In this document: positions 11,901-20,700 of the stretch, piece by piece
How the letters are laid out: the number at the start of each line of letters is the position of its first letter
How positions within the stretch are numbered: the first letter of the stretch is position 1
Source of the DNA: Numida meleagris
Lineage: Eukaryota; Chordata; Aves; Galliformes; Numididae
Assembly: GCF_002078875.1 (NCBI RefSeq)
Contig: NC_034415.1
Location: 24,219,381-24,283,380 of the forward strand
Length of the DNA stretch: 64,000 nucleotides
Reading direction: 5' to 3'
The notes under the pieces: model-generated
Seen by the model: the letters and a program-made list of their open reading frames with translations, nothing else
What the model was told of the DNA's origin: nothing
Databases searched by the model: none
Translations under genes and position numbers: made by a program

Positions 11901-13142
11901 CAAGTTTTGATCCTTTGGGTTTTTCAGTTACTGTAGTATAACTGAGAAACGTCTGGTTTTTTTTTTTCTAGTTCTCCTAATGACAAGAAACCCTTCTGCT
12001 CAGTTGAAGGAGAATGGAATGGTGTCATGTATGCAAAATATTCAACAGGGGTAAAGTACCTCTTATGTTTTAACTGTGTGTGTGTATATATATGTATATG
12101 AAAATATAAAATTAAACATTAGCAGTTGGGAACTCGTGTGAGGATGCTCAAAAGATCAAAGGAATGCTGAATTCAGGATAGAAGTCCTGAATTTATTTTC
12201 TTTTTTTTTTTTAAGGTAACTGGGTTCTGTTCTCACTATAAAAAATCAAAGAAATAATGTTTGAAATGTATTTTCTGACAACCAGTACGTAAGAATGAGA
12301 GGGAATATAAACTATAAGTCTAGATAAAGAACTGATTTTTTTTTTCTAATTCTCTCACTAGGAGAATACTGTCTTTATAGATACCAAGAAAATGCCTATA
12401 ATTAAGAAGAAGGTAAGGAAATTGGAGGACCAAGAGGACTTTGAATCTCGCTGGTAAGAACTTCAGTTCAACTGACAAATTCAGCTCTACTTTTTGTAGC
12501 TGAGCAGTATGCAGTGGGACTGAGCGGGTGCTCCTTACTCTGCTCACTGCATGGACAGCTGTGCTCTGCCTGGGCCCTTGTTGAGGGAGGAACTGAAGCA
12601 TGAGCAAGTTGGGATTTAACAGGGAAGAGGAGATGTAGCTCTTGGTCGCATCCTCACTGGGAGGGCCAGAGAGCTTTGCTACAACCTCCCTGTTTCTGGC
12701 AATAGGCAATGCAGTTGTGGTTTAATATGTATTGTATTTCTGTCCTTTGGATAAGTGATCAGCTCAAACATCATGCAGTAATGTGCTTCTATAAAGCTGT
12801 CTTCATTCAAATTTCTGTTTTCAGCTTATGGAAAGACGTAACCTACAACTTAAAAATAAGAGACATTGATGCAGCTACAGCTGCAAAGCATGCACTTGAA
12901 GAACGACAAAGAGCTGAAGCCAGAGCCAGAAAGGAGAATGAGACTCCATGGGAAACAAGGGTGAGCTTCATTCAAGGAGTGTTAATGTCTTACAGCCTGT
13001 AGTATTTTACTGTCCCTTTGCAATTTAGGCATAAAAAGCTTACGCTTAGTTATTCCCTTTTCTCTAGTTATTCCATGAAGATGGAGAATGCTGGGTTTAT
13101 GATGAGCCGCTACTGAAACGACTCGCTGCCAGTAAACACTGA
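2928..13142 (+). CDS. OSBPL9: OSBPL9 (ORP9), 3' part of gene, spliced CDS
   Basis: Oxysterol-binding protein-related protein 9, a lipid-transfer protein that exchanges PI4P and sterol or phosphatidylserine between the ER and Golgi/trans-Golgi membranes. Exons seen: 2928-2966 (39-nt cassette), 5719-5812, 6328-6426, 7254-7413, 8003-8115, 8314-8432, 9089-9174, 9421-9595, 10714-10798, 11044-11154, 11323-11386, 11498-11638, 11972-12050, 12362-12453, 12825-12960, 13068-13142. Joined without the cassette they give 1629 nt, 542 residues and a TGA stop, with every splice phase consistent. The visible protein holds a Ser-rich linker, an FFAT-type motif for VAP binding (EFYDADE), and the whole ORD lipid-transfer domain from about [12 protein letters not shown], with the family signature EQVSHHPP and ending [10 protein letters not shown]. 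The PH-domain exons and promoter lie left of the window. One intron is GC-AG. Identification rests on residue-by-residue recall of human ORP9, not a search. Confidence 0.97.
2967..5718 (+). other. OSBPL9 intron
   Basis: About 2.75 kb between the 39-nt exon and the STINPVDA exon. Nothing recognised in it. Confidence 0.75.
5719..5812 (+). CDS. OSBPL9: OSBPL9 exon, linker
   Basis: Acceptor tatctcag, donor gtacgg. Encodes [16 protein letters not shown]...SQTVIPP plus one base (phase 1). It matches the low-complexity linker of ORP9. Confidence 0.95.
6328..6426 (+). CDS. OSBPL9: OSBPL9 exon, linker
   Basis: Acceptor gtcctag, donor gtacag. Encodes [17 protein letters not shown]...NQTPTPNST. The first codon is completed by the G of the previous exon. 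Confidence 0.95.
6895..6955 (+). mobile_element. Short CR1 3'-end fragment
   Basis: Contains ttggaccagatgacttctag and aggtcccttccaacataaac with a diverged terminal catactatg, in an OSBPL9 intron. About 60 bases remain. Confidence 0.7.
7254..7413 (+). CDS. OSBPL9: OSBPL9 exon with FFAT motif
   Basis: Acceptor ctctccag, donor gtaagt. Encodes [20 protein letters not shown], then [27 protein letters not shown] fits the FFAT consensus that binds ER-resident VAP proteins, and the preceding acidic, Ser-rich stretch is typical of FFAT flanks. Confidence 0.96.
8003..8115 (+). CDS. OSBPL9: OSBPL9 exon, Ser-rich linker
   Basis: Acceptor ttctttag, donor gtatgt. Encodes [20 protein letters not shown] then [17 protein letters not shown]. 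Many Ser/Thr residues suggest a phosphorylated disordered linker. Confidence 0.95.
8230..8253. repeat. Short (TA)n tract
   Basis: Short TA-rich run (tatatatgtgtatatatata) about 60 bases before an OSBPL9 acceptor. Confidence 0.8.
8314..8432 (+). CDS. OSBPL9: OSBPL9 exon, start of ORD region
   Basis: Acceptor ttcctag, donor gtaaac. Encodes [20 protein letters not shown] then [20 protein letters not shown], an acidic patch followed by the lid helix region of the ORD. Confidence 0.96.
9089..9174 (+). CDS. OSBPL9: OSBPL9 exon, ORD
   Basis: Acceptor ttactcag, donor gtattc. Encodes [20 protein letters not shown] then FAHPDLFV, the conserved opening of the lipid-transfer domain. Ends in phase 2. 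Confidence 0.97.
9421..9595 (+). CDS. OSBPL9: OSBPL9 exon, ORD
   Basis: Acceptor gactgtgaag, donor gttagt (weaker than consensus). Encodes [20 protein letters not shown], then [20 protein letters not shown] with the conserved K-P-Y-N-P-I-L-G-E core of OSBP-related domains. Confidence 0.97.
10714..10798 (+). CDS. OSBPL9: OSBPL9 exon with EQVSHHPP signature
   Basis: Acceptor cacgcag, donor gtaagc. Encodes [20 protein letters not shown] then EQVSHHPP. The signature's paired His residues bind the PI4P headgroup in this family. The intron falls directly after HHPP. Confidence 0.97.
11044..11154 (+). CDS. OSBPL9: OSBPL9 exon, ORD
   Basis: Acceptor atcttcag, donor gtatgt. Encodes [20 protein letters not shown] then [17 protein letters not shown]. 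Confidence 0.97.
11323..11386 (+). CDS. OSBPL9: OSBPL9 exon followed by a GC donor
   Basis: Acceptor ttttaatag. Encodes [20 protein letters not shown] then G-R. The frame joins the next exon (GR-SILTVPW) only if the exon ends at ggaag before gcaagt, giving a GC-AG intron. Confidence 0.95.
11498..11638 (+). CDS. OSBPL9: OSBPL9 exon, ORD
   Basis: Acceptor aattgcag, donor gtaagc. Encodes [20 protein letters not shown], then [17 protein letters not shown]. Ends in phase 2. Confidence 0.97.
11972..12050 (+). CDS. OSBPL9: OSBPL9 exon, ORD
   Basis: Acceptor ttttttctag, donor gtaaag. Encodes [20 protein letters not shown] then YAKYSTG. Confidence 0.97.
12362..12453 (+). CDS. OSBPL9: OSBPL9 exon, ORD
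   Basis: Acceptor ctctcactag, donor gtaaga. Encodes [20 protein letters not shown] then [10 protein letters not shown]. The split codon at the 3' junction gives Cys where I recall Ser in human. Confidence 0.96.
12825..12960 (+). CDS. OSBPL9: OSBPL9 exon, ORD C-terminal part
   Basis: Acceptor gttttcag, donor gtgagc. Encodes [20 protein letters not shown], then a charged helix [20 protein letters not shown] ending PWETR. Confidence 0.97.
13068..13142 (+). CDS. OSBPL9: OSBPL9 terminal coding exon
   Basis: Acceptor ttctctag. Encodes [20 protein letters not shown] then ASKH and TGA at 13140-13142. The last residues match the family C-terminus. Confidence 0.97.
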   Translation, partial: LFHEDGECWVYDEPLLKRLAASKH

Positions 13143-13811
13143 GAGGGGGCTACAAAAACAGAAAATGTTCAGGCCTTGACTTAGCGGAGTTTACGTCTGA
13201 TACCAGGATAGTCATCTGCTGTCACGTACGTAACGTTTGGAGCACCTGTCCCCTCCAGTTACAGTGGTTCCTATCTCAGGGATACCGGACTTACTGATGC
13301 AGATAAGCAATTAAACAAAACAGGAAACGTCTTGGCTGTGTGGTGACTTCTGCTGGACTCTGCTAGACTGGTCGTGCACGCAGGCTGCAATGGCAGGCTG
13401 CTGGAGCCCTGCGACTGATGCTTCTGAAGCATCTGGGCTGCGACATACACACCTTGTATAACCACTGTGAAGGCCTTGACATCTGGTATCAGTTGCATTA
13501 TATTCCTGGGTCCTACATATTAAAAAAAAACAAAAAAACAACAACATGCAAGACATCATTTAAATCTAGCTAATGTTTGCTATGTGTAAATATGAGGATT
13601 CCTTTGAGGGGAAGGTTTGTTAGAAACTGCTACATAAATGTTATCTTCCACCTGTATGATAATCAAATCTTTTGGCATTTCAGTGTCTTGCCCAAAATAA
13701 CTTTGTTATTTTGAGATTAAAATGTAACCATAGATAATTCTACTCAATGCATCTTAAAGCTTCATAAATAGATTTTCCAAACTTCTCTTAAGGACTTTTT
13801 ATTTATTTCAT

Positions 13812-13817
13812 AATAAA
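13812..13817 (+). terminator. Candidate OSBPL9 poly(A) signal (proximal)
   Basis: Canonical AATAAA about 670 bases after the stop codon, with a GT-rich element about 30 bases downstream. Confidence 0.6.
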
Positions 13818-14060
13818 CCTTTGCAGCAAGTCTGTATCTGCAGCTGAGTGGTGACCATTTTATGTAAAACGTTTTGATAGCAGGCTTCTTTCCACTGCAA
13901 GTAAGTTAGACCTTCTTCCTAAAAGAAGTTATGAGCTAGCACAAGGAGCAGAATGGCAGCACCTACAGCATTTCTCTGTAAGTTCCATCGGGCCTCACCT
14001 TTCTACTTACCAGCTAGAGCACCGGGAATTGCTTCATTTCTGTGATTTAGCCTGAAGCTG

Positions 14061-14066
14061 AATAAA
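14061..14066 (+). terminator. Candidate OSBPL9 poly(A) signal (distal)
   Basis: AATAAA followed by a G/T-rich run (ggggtaagtaggtgg), a good downstream element. Use of this site would bring the OSBPL9 end within tens of bases of the likely NRDC end. Confidence 0.45.
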
Positions 14067-14099
14067 CTTGGGGTAAGTAGGTGGATGCAGCAATCAAAC

Positions 14100-14580
14100 T
14101 ATTTTTCCTTCCACAGTTAAATCTAGTTTTTATTTTATTTCATCTCGGTTTTATTTTACACATACAGAAAAATTTAAAAAGCAGTGTCAGATTAACGCCT
14201 TAGGCTGTTTCTCCCCACCCCCTCTAATTCCTACAGGGGAACTGCAACGTTCTTTCTTGGAGGAGACGTAACTGCTATTAAACAAGGCTACAGCACTGTA
14301 GGAATGATGTGCAAGACGGCTGGAACAGAACAGCAGCCCCTGCCCTCACACAACAGGAGAACGCTGCCTCGTTCTGCTGGCAGGGAAAGCTCTCCTTTCT
14401 CTCCTGCTGGAGGCTGGGCATGTGCTGAGGGAGTGGGGGGGAATGGTGGAAAACCGCATGAGGGAAGCTTCCTCACCCCTGCTAATATTACAGCCCTGTT
14501 TTAATAAAAATAAATCTGTTTGTAAGAGCGGTTGCAGAAAGCACCTGTATTACACGTTACTGCAGGGCAAGATGTCATTT
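14100..14580 (-). other. NRDC: NRDC 3' UTR (end inferred)
   Basis: Non-coding sequence after the NRDC stop at 14581-14583. It ends near the minus-strand AATAAA cluster at 14129-14155 if that is the site used. Short open frames here on either strand have no family resemblance. Confidence 0.5.
14129..14155 (-). terminator. Cluster of candidate NRDC poly(A) signals
   Basis: On the minus strand, AATAAA occurs at 14129-14134, 14134-14139 and 14150-14155. This is about 430-450 bases after the NRDC stop and a plausible 3' end for that transcript. Confidence 0.5.
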
Positions 14581-14778
14581 TTATTTTAAGATTTTATGGT
14601 AAGGGAGAACATTCAGAGTTGATGTGTAAGCTTTGATGTCCTTGATGGAAGTAACGTGAGCCATCAGGGAGGAGGGGGGCAAGAAATTAAGATGAGGTAT
14701 TTCACCAGATGAAGAATTCTGTGCTTCTGAGACAGCTGTAACCTCTGCATCCCCTTCGTGTTTTCCAAATCCAACCAC
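14581..14778 (-). CDS. NRDC: NRDC exon 31 (terminal coding)
   Basis: Encodes [20 protein letters not shown], then [20 protein letters not shown] and [20 protein letters not shown], ending LK and TAA at 14583-14581. The stop codon lies inside an AATAAA hexamer. Confidence 0.97.
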   Translation of the reverse strand: MVGFGKHEGDAEVTAVSEAQNSSSGEIPHLNFLPPSSLMAHVTSIKDIKAYTSTLNVLPYHKILK

Positions 14779-17700
14779 CTGGGAAAAAAGTTACCATATA
14801 GAAAAAACTTGGGTCCAAGCTTCTATAATATGGGTATCTTTCAGTGTCCACCTGCCTGACAATTAAGTACAGATAACTTAAATGCAATCTGAGAGCCAAT
14901 ATTAGAAAGGTAAGTAATATAAACAGATATGTGGATAACCATCAAATGAAAAGAAGTGAGGCCATTGCTTCTCCTACCATCCATACAGCCTTACTGCCAT
15001 CTCTCAAAGTGTGGCAGTTCACAAGTTGGCAACACCGAGCTGACTGGAACTACTCACGTGTACGCTGAGCACCTTCTTCTTGCTGCTTCTGTGAGTTTGG
15101 AACCAGGAGACCAGGTCTGATTTTGTAACAGACTTCAGAGCTTCTATCTGAAACCCACGGGGAAGAGGTTTTAAATAGCACAATAATGACTTTAAACAAT
15201 CTTTTTTTCTACAGAAGCTATCCCCTTAGACCTTTTAAAAGCACTGAGCTTACAATCCATGTGGTATTGGCAGCATAAATGCCACTGTCTGTGCTGTATT
15301 TAGAACTGCTGCAGCAGGCTGTGTGCAGGGACGTGTACCCACCTCGCGGGCAAGCCGGTCAAAGAGATACTGCTGCGTCACAACTTCATTCCAGTTCCTG
15401 TCTACTTCTTCTCCAAGATGGGAATCTTCACATTCTTTAAGTTTTATCAAAGCTGTCACCTACATTTGGGAGCAGGGGGAAAGAAAAGGTTCAGAGGGTT
15501 TAAATATCCTTAATTTGCTACCTATCAACCCTCACCTTCGCTGAAGTTAAAAGGAAACACGGATTGCTTTAACAAGGCAGTTCCTTGTTCTTTAATTTGT
15601 CAGTACATTTTTTTCAGTGCAACAGCTCAGAGAAGAGAGCAAGAGCCAGGACTTCAGTGTCAGTCTTTTGTTTAGAAAGCCTCAGAAATAGGCTGGATTG
15701 GTGTCACCAAATCCTCCAGTTCAGGTGTTATTTAGCAGTTAAAGAAAAAGCTTTTCAAGCTTAGCTTTTACCTGGGTGCTAAACGCTTCTTCGGTTAAAT
15801 GCTTGATTTTCTCTTCAAAGCAAGAAAGGAATTCCTCTATCTTCTTGTCAACCAATTCAGAACTAAACAAGAGTTAAATAATTAAATCAGCTCAGAGGAA
15901 AAACAAGGAAAAAAAAAAATCTATGGAACACGTGGGGCTTTTCCCCACTCCCAGAAGCCCACACACTCATGAAAACCAGCAGTTCTATTTCCCTTATACT
16001 GGAGAATCAAAACAGTGCTTTGATTCTTATTTAAATTAAATACTGCTCAAATGCAGGGACCAGGCTGTGGTACAGCCAGCAGCAGCATGCTCTGTCAGGA
16101 CCCCAGCTGCAGCCCTGCAGGTGAATACTTCATTAAGATAAAATAAATGTAATATAAATGTAATGGCATGCAATAGGGTGTGGGGTTTGTAACATAAAAA
16201 CCTCAATCGATTTAACCACTCCCACCCTAATATAATAACTGGAGAGAGCACTATTCTGTGCTTACTCAGCTTTGAATGATACAGAATTAGTTTCTTAAGT
16301 TGCAGGTTTTTCATATACCCCCTCAACTTTGGCAGGTCAAATACTTGTAGTTAGCTCCAGCTGTGAACAAAACCATCAGACTGTCCTGGCACCTGAAAGT
16401 GAGCTGGAAGAAAAGGTACATGGAATCTGCTTGGTACCAGTTAGCAGTCCTGCAGGGAGCCAGAGAGCAGCGGGATGTTTGATGTAGTCCTTGAGTTATT
16501 TTTCCTAATGAAGTTAGGACTGCTGCAGTTTTAAGAAGCTTAAGGCTACTGCTTTATTTAGGTGATGGTTTTCAGTGACAGTTGCATTCAGCAATGTCAC
16601 AGCTAAAGCAGTGGCTGCTGTTTTCTGACATTCCCTTTGGGCTCTTACACAACTGCCCTCTAAGAGCCAAGCCCATGGCCTGAGACAGGCACCTGTTAAT
16701 GCTACCAACTGAAATGGGAGCAGGTGCACTCATAAGCAAACTGAAGACAGCTGTCATCTGCTCTGGCAAAACAAAAAGAAGGTTTTGTGCAACACCAATA
16801 ATAATTCTTCAGCTGGATGTTGTATAAATACACCATGAACTACAACAGTTTGATCACTCTCTACACCCCATGTCCAAGATACTCGGTGCCCAAATATGCA
16901 CAAGGTCCAGAGCCTGCCTTTGTGAGCACCCCTGTTCTAGTACCACCCCCCACGCATCCTGCACTGAAGGCTTTCTTACTCAGCCTGCAGCAGCCACGCT
17001 TCCACACCTACTTGTACTTGGTTGCCTGCGTTGCTACCGTGACCGAAAAGCCAAGGATCCCTGAAGTATTCCTGCAGGTGGGGTACACGTGGTAGCTTAA
17101 AATAAAGAGGAAACAAGTCATTCCTCAAGAACAATTACATTTCCATTCACAGGACATGCTACAGGTTATAGCAATGCTGGTGCTTTACAAAATAAGAAAA
17201 CCCAAGAACACCTCAAATTTTTTTTTCAGTATTTTCTTGTTTTTGGGAAATCTTTAAAGGTTGACAGAGCATTTGTTTGAACTCGTCTTCTACAATTAAC
17301 AAACACAGCAATAAACCTGTAGCTGTGAAAGGCTTGTGCCAGTTTCGTGGGGCAGACAAGTACTTCTGACTCTTAGCACCAGAGACAGGCTGTGAAAGCA
17401 GCCCTGGGAAATGGGAAGCTGATAGAGGAAGTCAAGGAACAGCTTCGTGCAGAATAATTCCATGTCATAGAATCATAGAATGAGCTAGGTTGGAAAAGAC
17501 CTACAAGATCATCCAGTCCAACCATCCACCTGCCACCAACAACCCCACTAAACCATGTCTCTCAACGCTATATCTAAACGTTTCTTGAACACCTCCAGGG
17601 ATGTGACTCAACCACCTCCCTGGGCAGCCCGTTCCAGCGCCTGACCACTCTTTCAGAAAAGTAGTATTTCCTAATGTCCAGCCTAAATCTCCCCTGGCGC

Positions 17701-20700
17701 AACTTGAAGCCATTCCCCCTCATCCTATCACTAGTTAACAAGAGAGAAGAGGCCGACCCCCAGCTCACTACAACCTCCCTTCAGGTAGTTATAGAGAGTG
17801 ATGAGGTCTCCCCTGGCGACACACAGGCAGCAGATGCGGTTCTTAAAGAGACTCTAGAGCAACTCAGCTGCAGGTTGTGTCAACGGGTGCTCGCAATTTT
17901 AATGTGTTCCAGTGCTGTTTCTATTACACTACATCAGGAATGAGCCACTGTGCAGGAAAGAGTTTCCAGAGGTAGAACACCAGGGAACCCCAGAAGCAGG
18001 TGTGCGGGAGCTACGCCCACAGTGAACTCACCCGAGGGTTTGCTTGGTTCGCAGGAAGTCAAAGCAGGGCTCTTCCATGTGCATCTGAAACAAAGCACAA
18101 ACATGTCACAACAGAAGAGGTGCTGTTCTGCAGCCACCACTCAGGCTCACTACAGAAACGTGATCACAACAAAGGACACAACTGAACTGCTGCCCTTCCA
18201 GCCACACCCAGAGGGTAAAGAAGGGCCTCAGTCTTCTGGGTTAGTAAAGAAAACTGTCTTCCACACTGCCCTTCAGTGCAGCCGTTTGGGTATCCTGTCC
18301 CAAACACTTGCACTTTAACTCGGAATGAGCAGCAGATATACACAATGCCCTTTGTTAGATATTCACTGTCCCCTTTGTCCATTTAGCCCCACGGCCTTAT
18401 CTTAGTCCTAAGCACTATCTGCAGGTAAGAACATTTCACGGGCTATGAGACACAAACTGCAACTTACCACAAGCAGCTCCATAAGGGTATATTCCCTGAG
18501 GCTCCTGGCACCTGACTAGAAAGAAAACGAAGAATTTAGGGTGATTTCATCAAGTTACATAGATCAAGGTGACAACTCTGACCCACCCCAGCCTGGACTA
18601 CACACACAATTCGCAGCATGGACAGCTGAAAAATCTTGTCTCTATGGAAGCTGCGGGAACACGGTCACACTGTTAGGTTTTGGAGCGCTCTGTAACATCC
18701 GTGTCCAGAAACCGCTCTCAAAACTGTGACATGAGCACAACTGCAGCACCAGCAGCTACCAGAGGGAACAGGGCAGTACACACCGAGCCGACACGCTACC
18801 TGGTAATACACGGTCACTTCAGAGTTGGCATCGCCTTTGTTGAGTGTTTTCACCTTGCAGAGCAGGTGTGTGCTGGGCAGATCCACCACCCGGAACTGCA
18901 CAGGGCAGGGATGGGCCAGCGGCGCGAACTGGAGCTTTCTGAAGGGAGCACAAGCAGTGAAGTGTCAAACACCTGCTCACAGCCACAGCAGCCAGTACAA
19001 TACCCAGACCTTCACGTGCTCAGACTGCCATTATCTTCCCCAAACCAGAACGATGTCCTGCCTGTGCTGCCGTGAGGAACAGGGACCCACGGGATGTGCC
19101 AGCAGCAGTGTCCCACGAGGGAGAAGGGAATTTCTGCACTGTTCCCACCCCAGCCCCTTCCTCCAGGAAAGAACCTTAACTTGATTACAGTTACCACATG
19201 CATGGTGTAGGAGTCAGATACTCACTGAACAACATAATTCAGGAAATCCTTTGCTTCCTAAGAGAGAAAATATAGTTTTTATTCAGAAGAGAATTACTAG
19301 CTGCAATTCATAGACACACACCAAAGCACACAATGTGAGGAAAGTGGCCACGCAAGCAAAGAACAGCCCAGCCCCCGCTGTCCTCACTACCTCACTTCAT
19401 CCCAAGTCCCTCTGGACACCTCTGCACCACGAGGCCTTATCCACATGGGCACTCCTGAGCTGCTGGAGATGAAGCTGCCCTGCACCAGTAAGCTGCCAGA
19501 CTGGTACAGAAGAGGCCACCAGCTTGCAGGTGAGATTAAAGAGTGTTTGCAACAGCGTTTAAGTCCATTCTAAGAACACATCTCAGTGCGCATCAGCTCC
19601 AGAAGCTGTACTTACTCTGCTAGTGAAGTTTCCTTGCACGAGACCCTCTACAAAGAGCTGTGACTTGAAAGCCTTAACAAAGGATGAGAGCGCCTCAATG
19701 GAAAGGCCCTTCATCAGCGTCTGGTACTTGTCTATCATGGACCACCTGCTGTGTTCTAAGATCAGGAGACGTACATCCCTGCAATAAACAGAAGGAAAAC
19801 AAAACCGCAAGTCACCAGGAGCTGCTTAATGGAAGCGATCCCGCTTCCGACTCAGGAACGCACAGGAGATGGCACCAGGCGCACTGCTGTGGGCTCACCC
19901 TGCCCTGCCTCAGCTCCTGCTGCTGGCTGCAGGCTGCCTCACAACAGCAGCTACCTGCAGGCCCAGTCTGAGCCTCGTGTTTGATCACCGGCTGCAGAGC
20001 TGCCTGAGCTCTCAGAGCCACGAGCCACCCTGGAACAAACCTCCACCAGCACGGAGCAGCTCAACAGCTGCTGCGCAGCCACTTTTACCATTCCCTAGAA
20101 CTCACTTGGCCAGAGTCTCAGGCTTGATAAGGATATTGAAGTATGTTTTCTTCAGCTGCTCTGTTATCATTTCAAAAACTGCTGGAGTAAAGCTGAAGTC
20201 GGCCAAGTAATCAATGATGAGCTGAAATAGAAGCTGTAAAGAAAACAGAAGTCATTTTTCTGAAAAGACAACCAACTGAGAATTATTCCAAATATAATAA
20301 TTAAAAAAAAATAATCCTTTGATCAACATAAAAGACAGTGTAACTTAAAGCACATTCCTCAATTCTGCTAGATATTCTTCACTAAACAATTCCTTAGCAA
20401 ATTAATTAATTGGTACTTACAGGTAGTTTATGATTGAATCCTTTCACTCGAATGATTAAGCCGTGCTCTCCAGCCACCAGCTTGTATTCCAGCTGGGCAA
20501 CATCAGCTTCATAAGCTGGTTCACCCAGGTTGTGAGAAAGGATGTTTACAAACGTATCAAACAACACTATGCTGCACAGAGAAAAGGGCAGAGGGAGAAA
20601 CGTCGAGGCTCATGAGTTAGCTGTACTCATAAGAAATTCTCCAACAGAAATGAAAATTTGAGCAAAATGAGACTGAAAGCCAATTTCTAACAAATCTGGA

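Larger units (their letters stand above)
13143..14085 (+). other. OSBPL9: OSBPL9 3' UTR (end inferred)
   Basis: Non-coding sequence after the OSBPL9 stop. Two AATAAA hexamers could end it: 13812-13817, followed by a GT-rich stretch near 13845, and 14061-14066, followed by a G/T-rich run near 14070. The right boundary is an inference. Confidence 0.6.

Noticed and set aside
17501..17943. Frames of 64-89 codons on both strands
   Set aside because: Derived from the CR1 fragment at 17465-17818.
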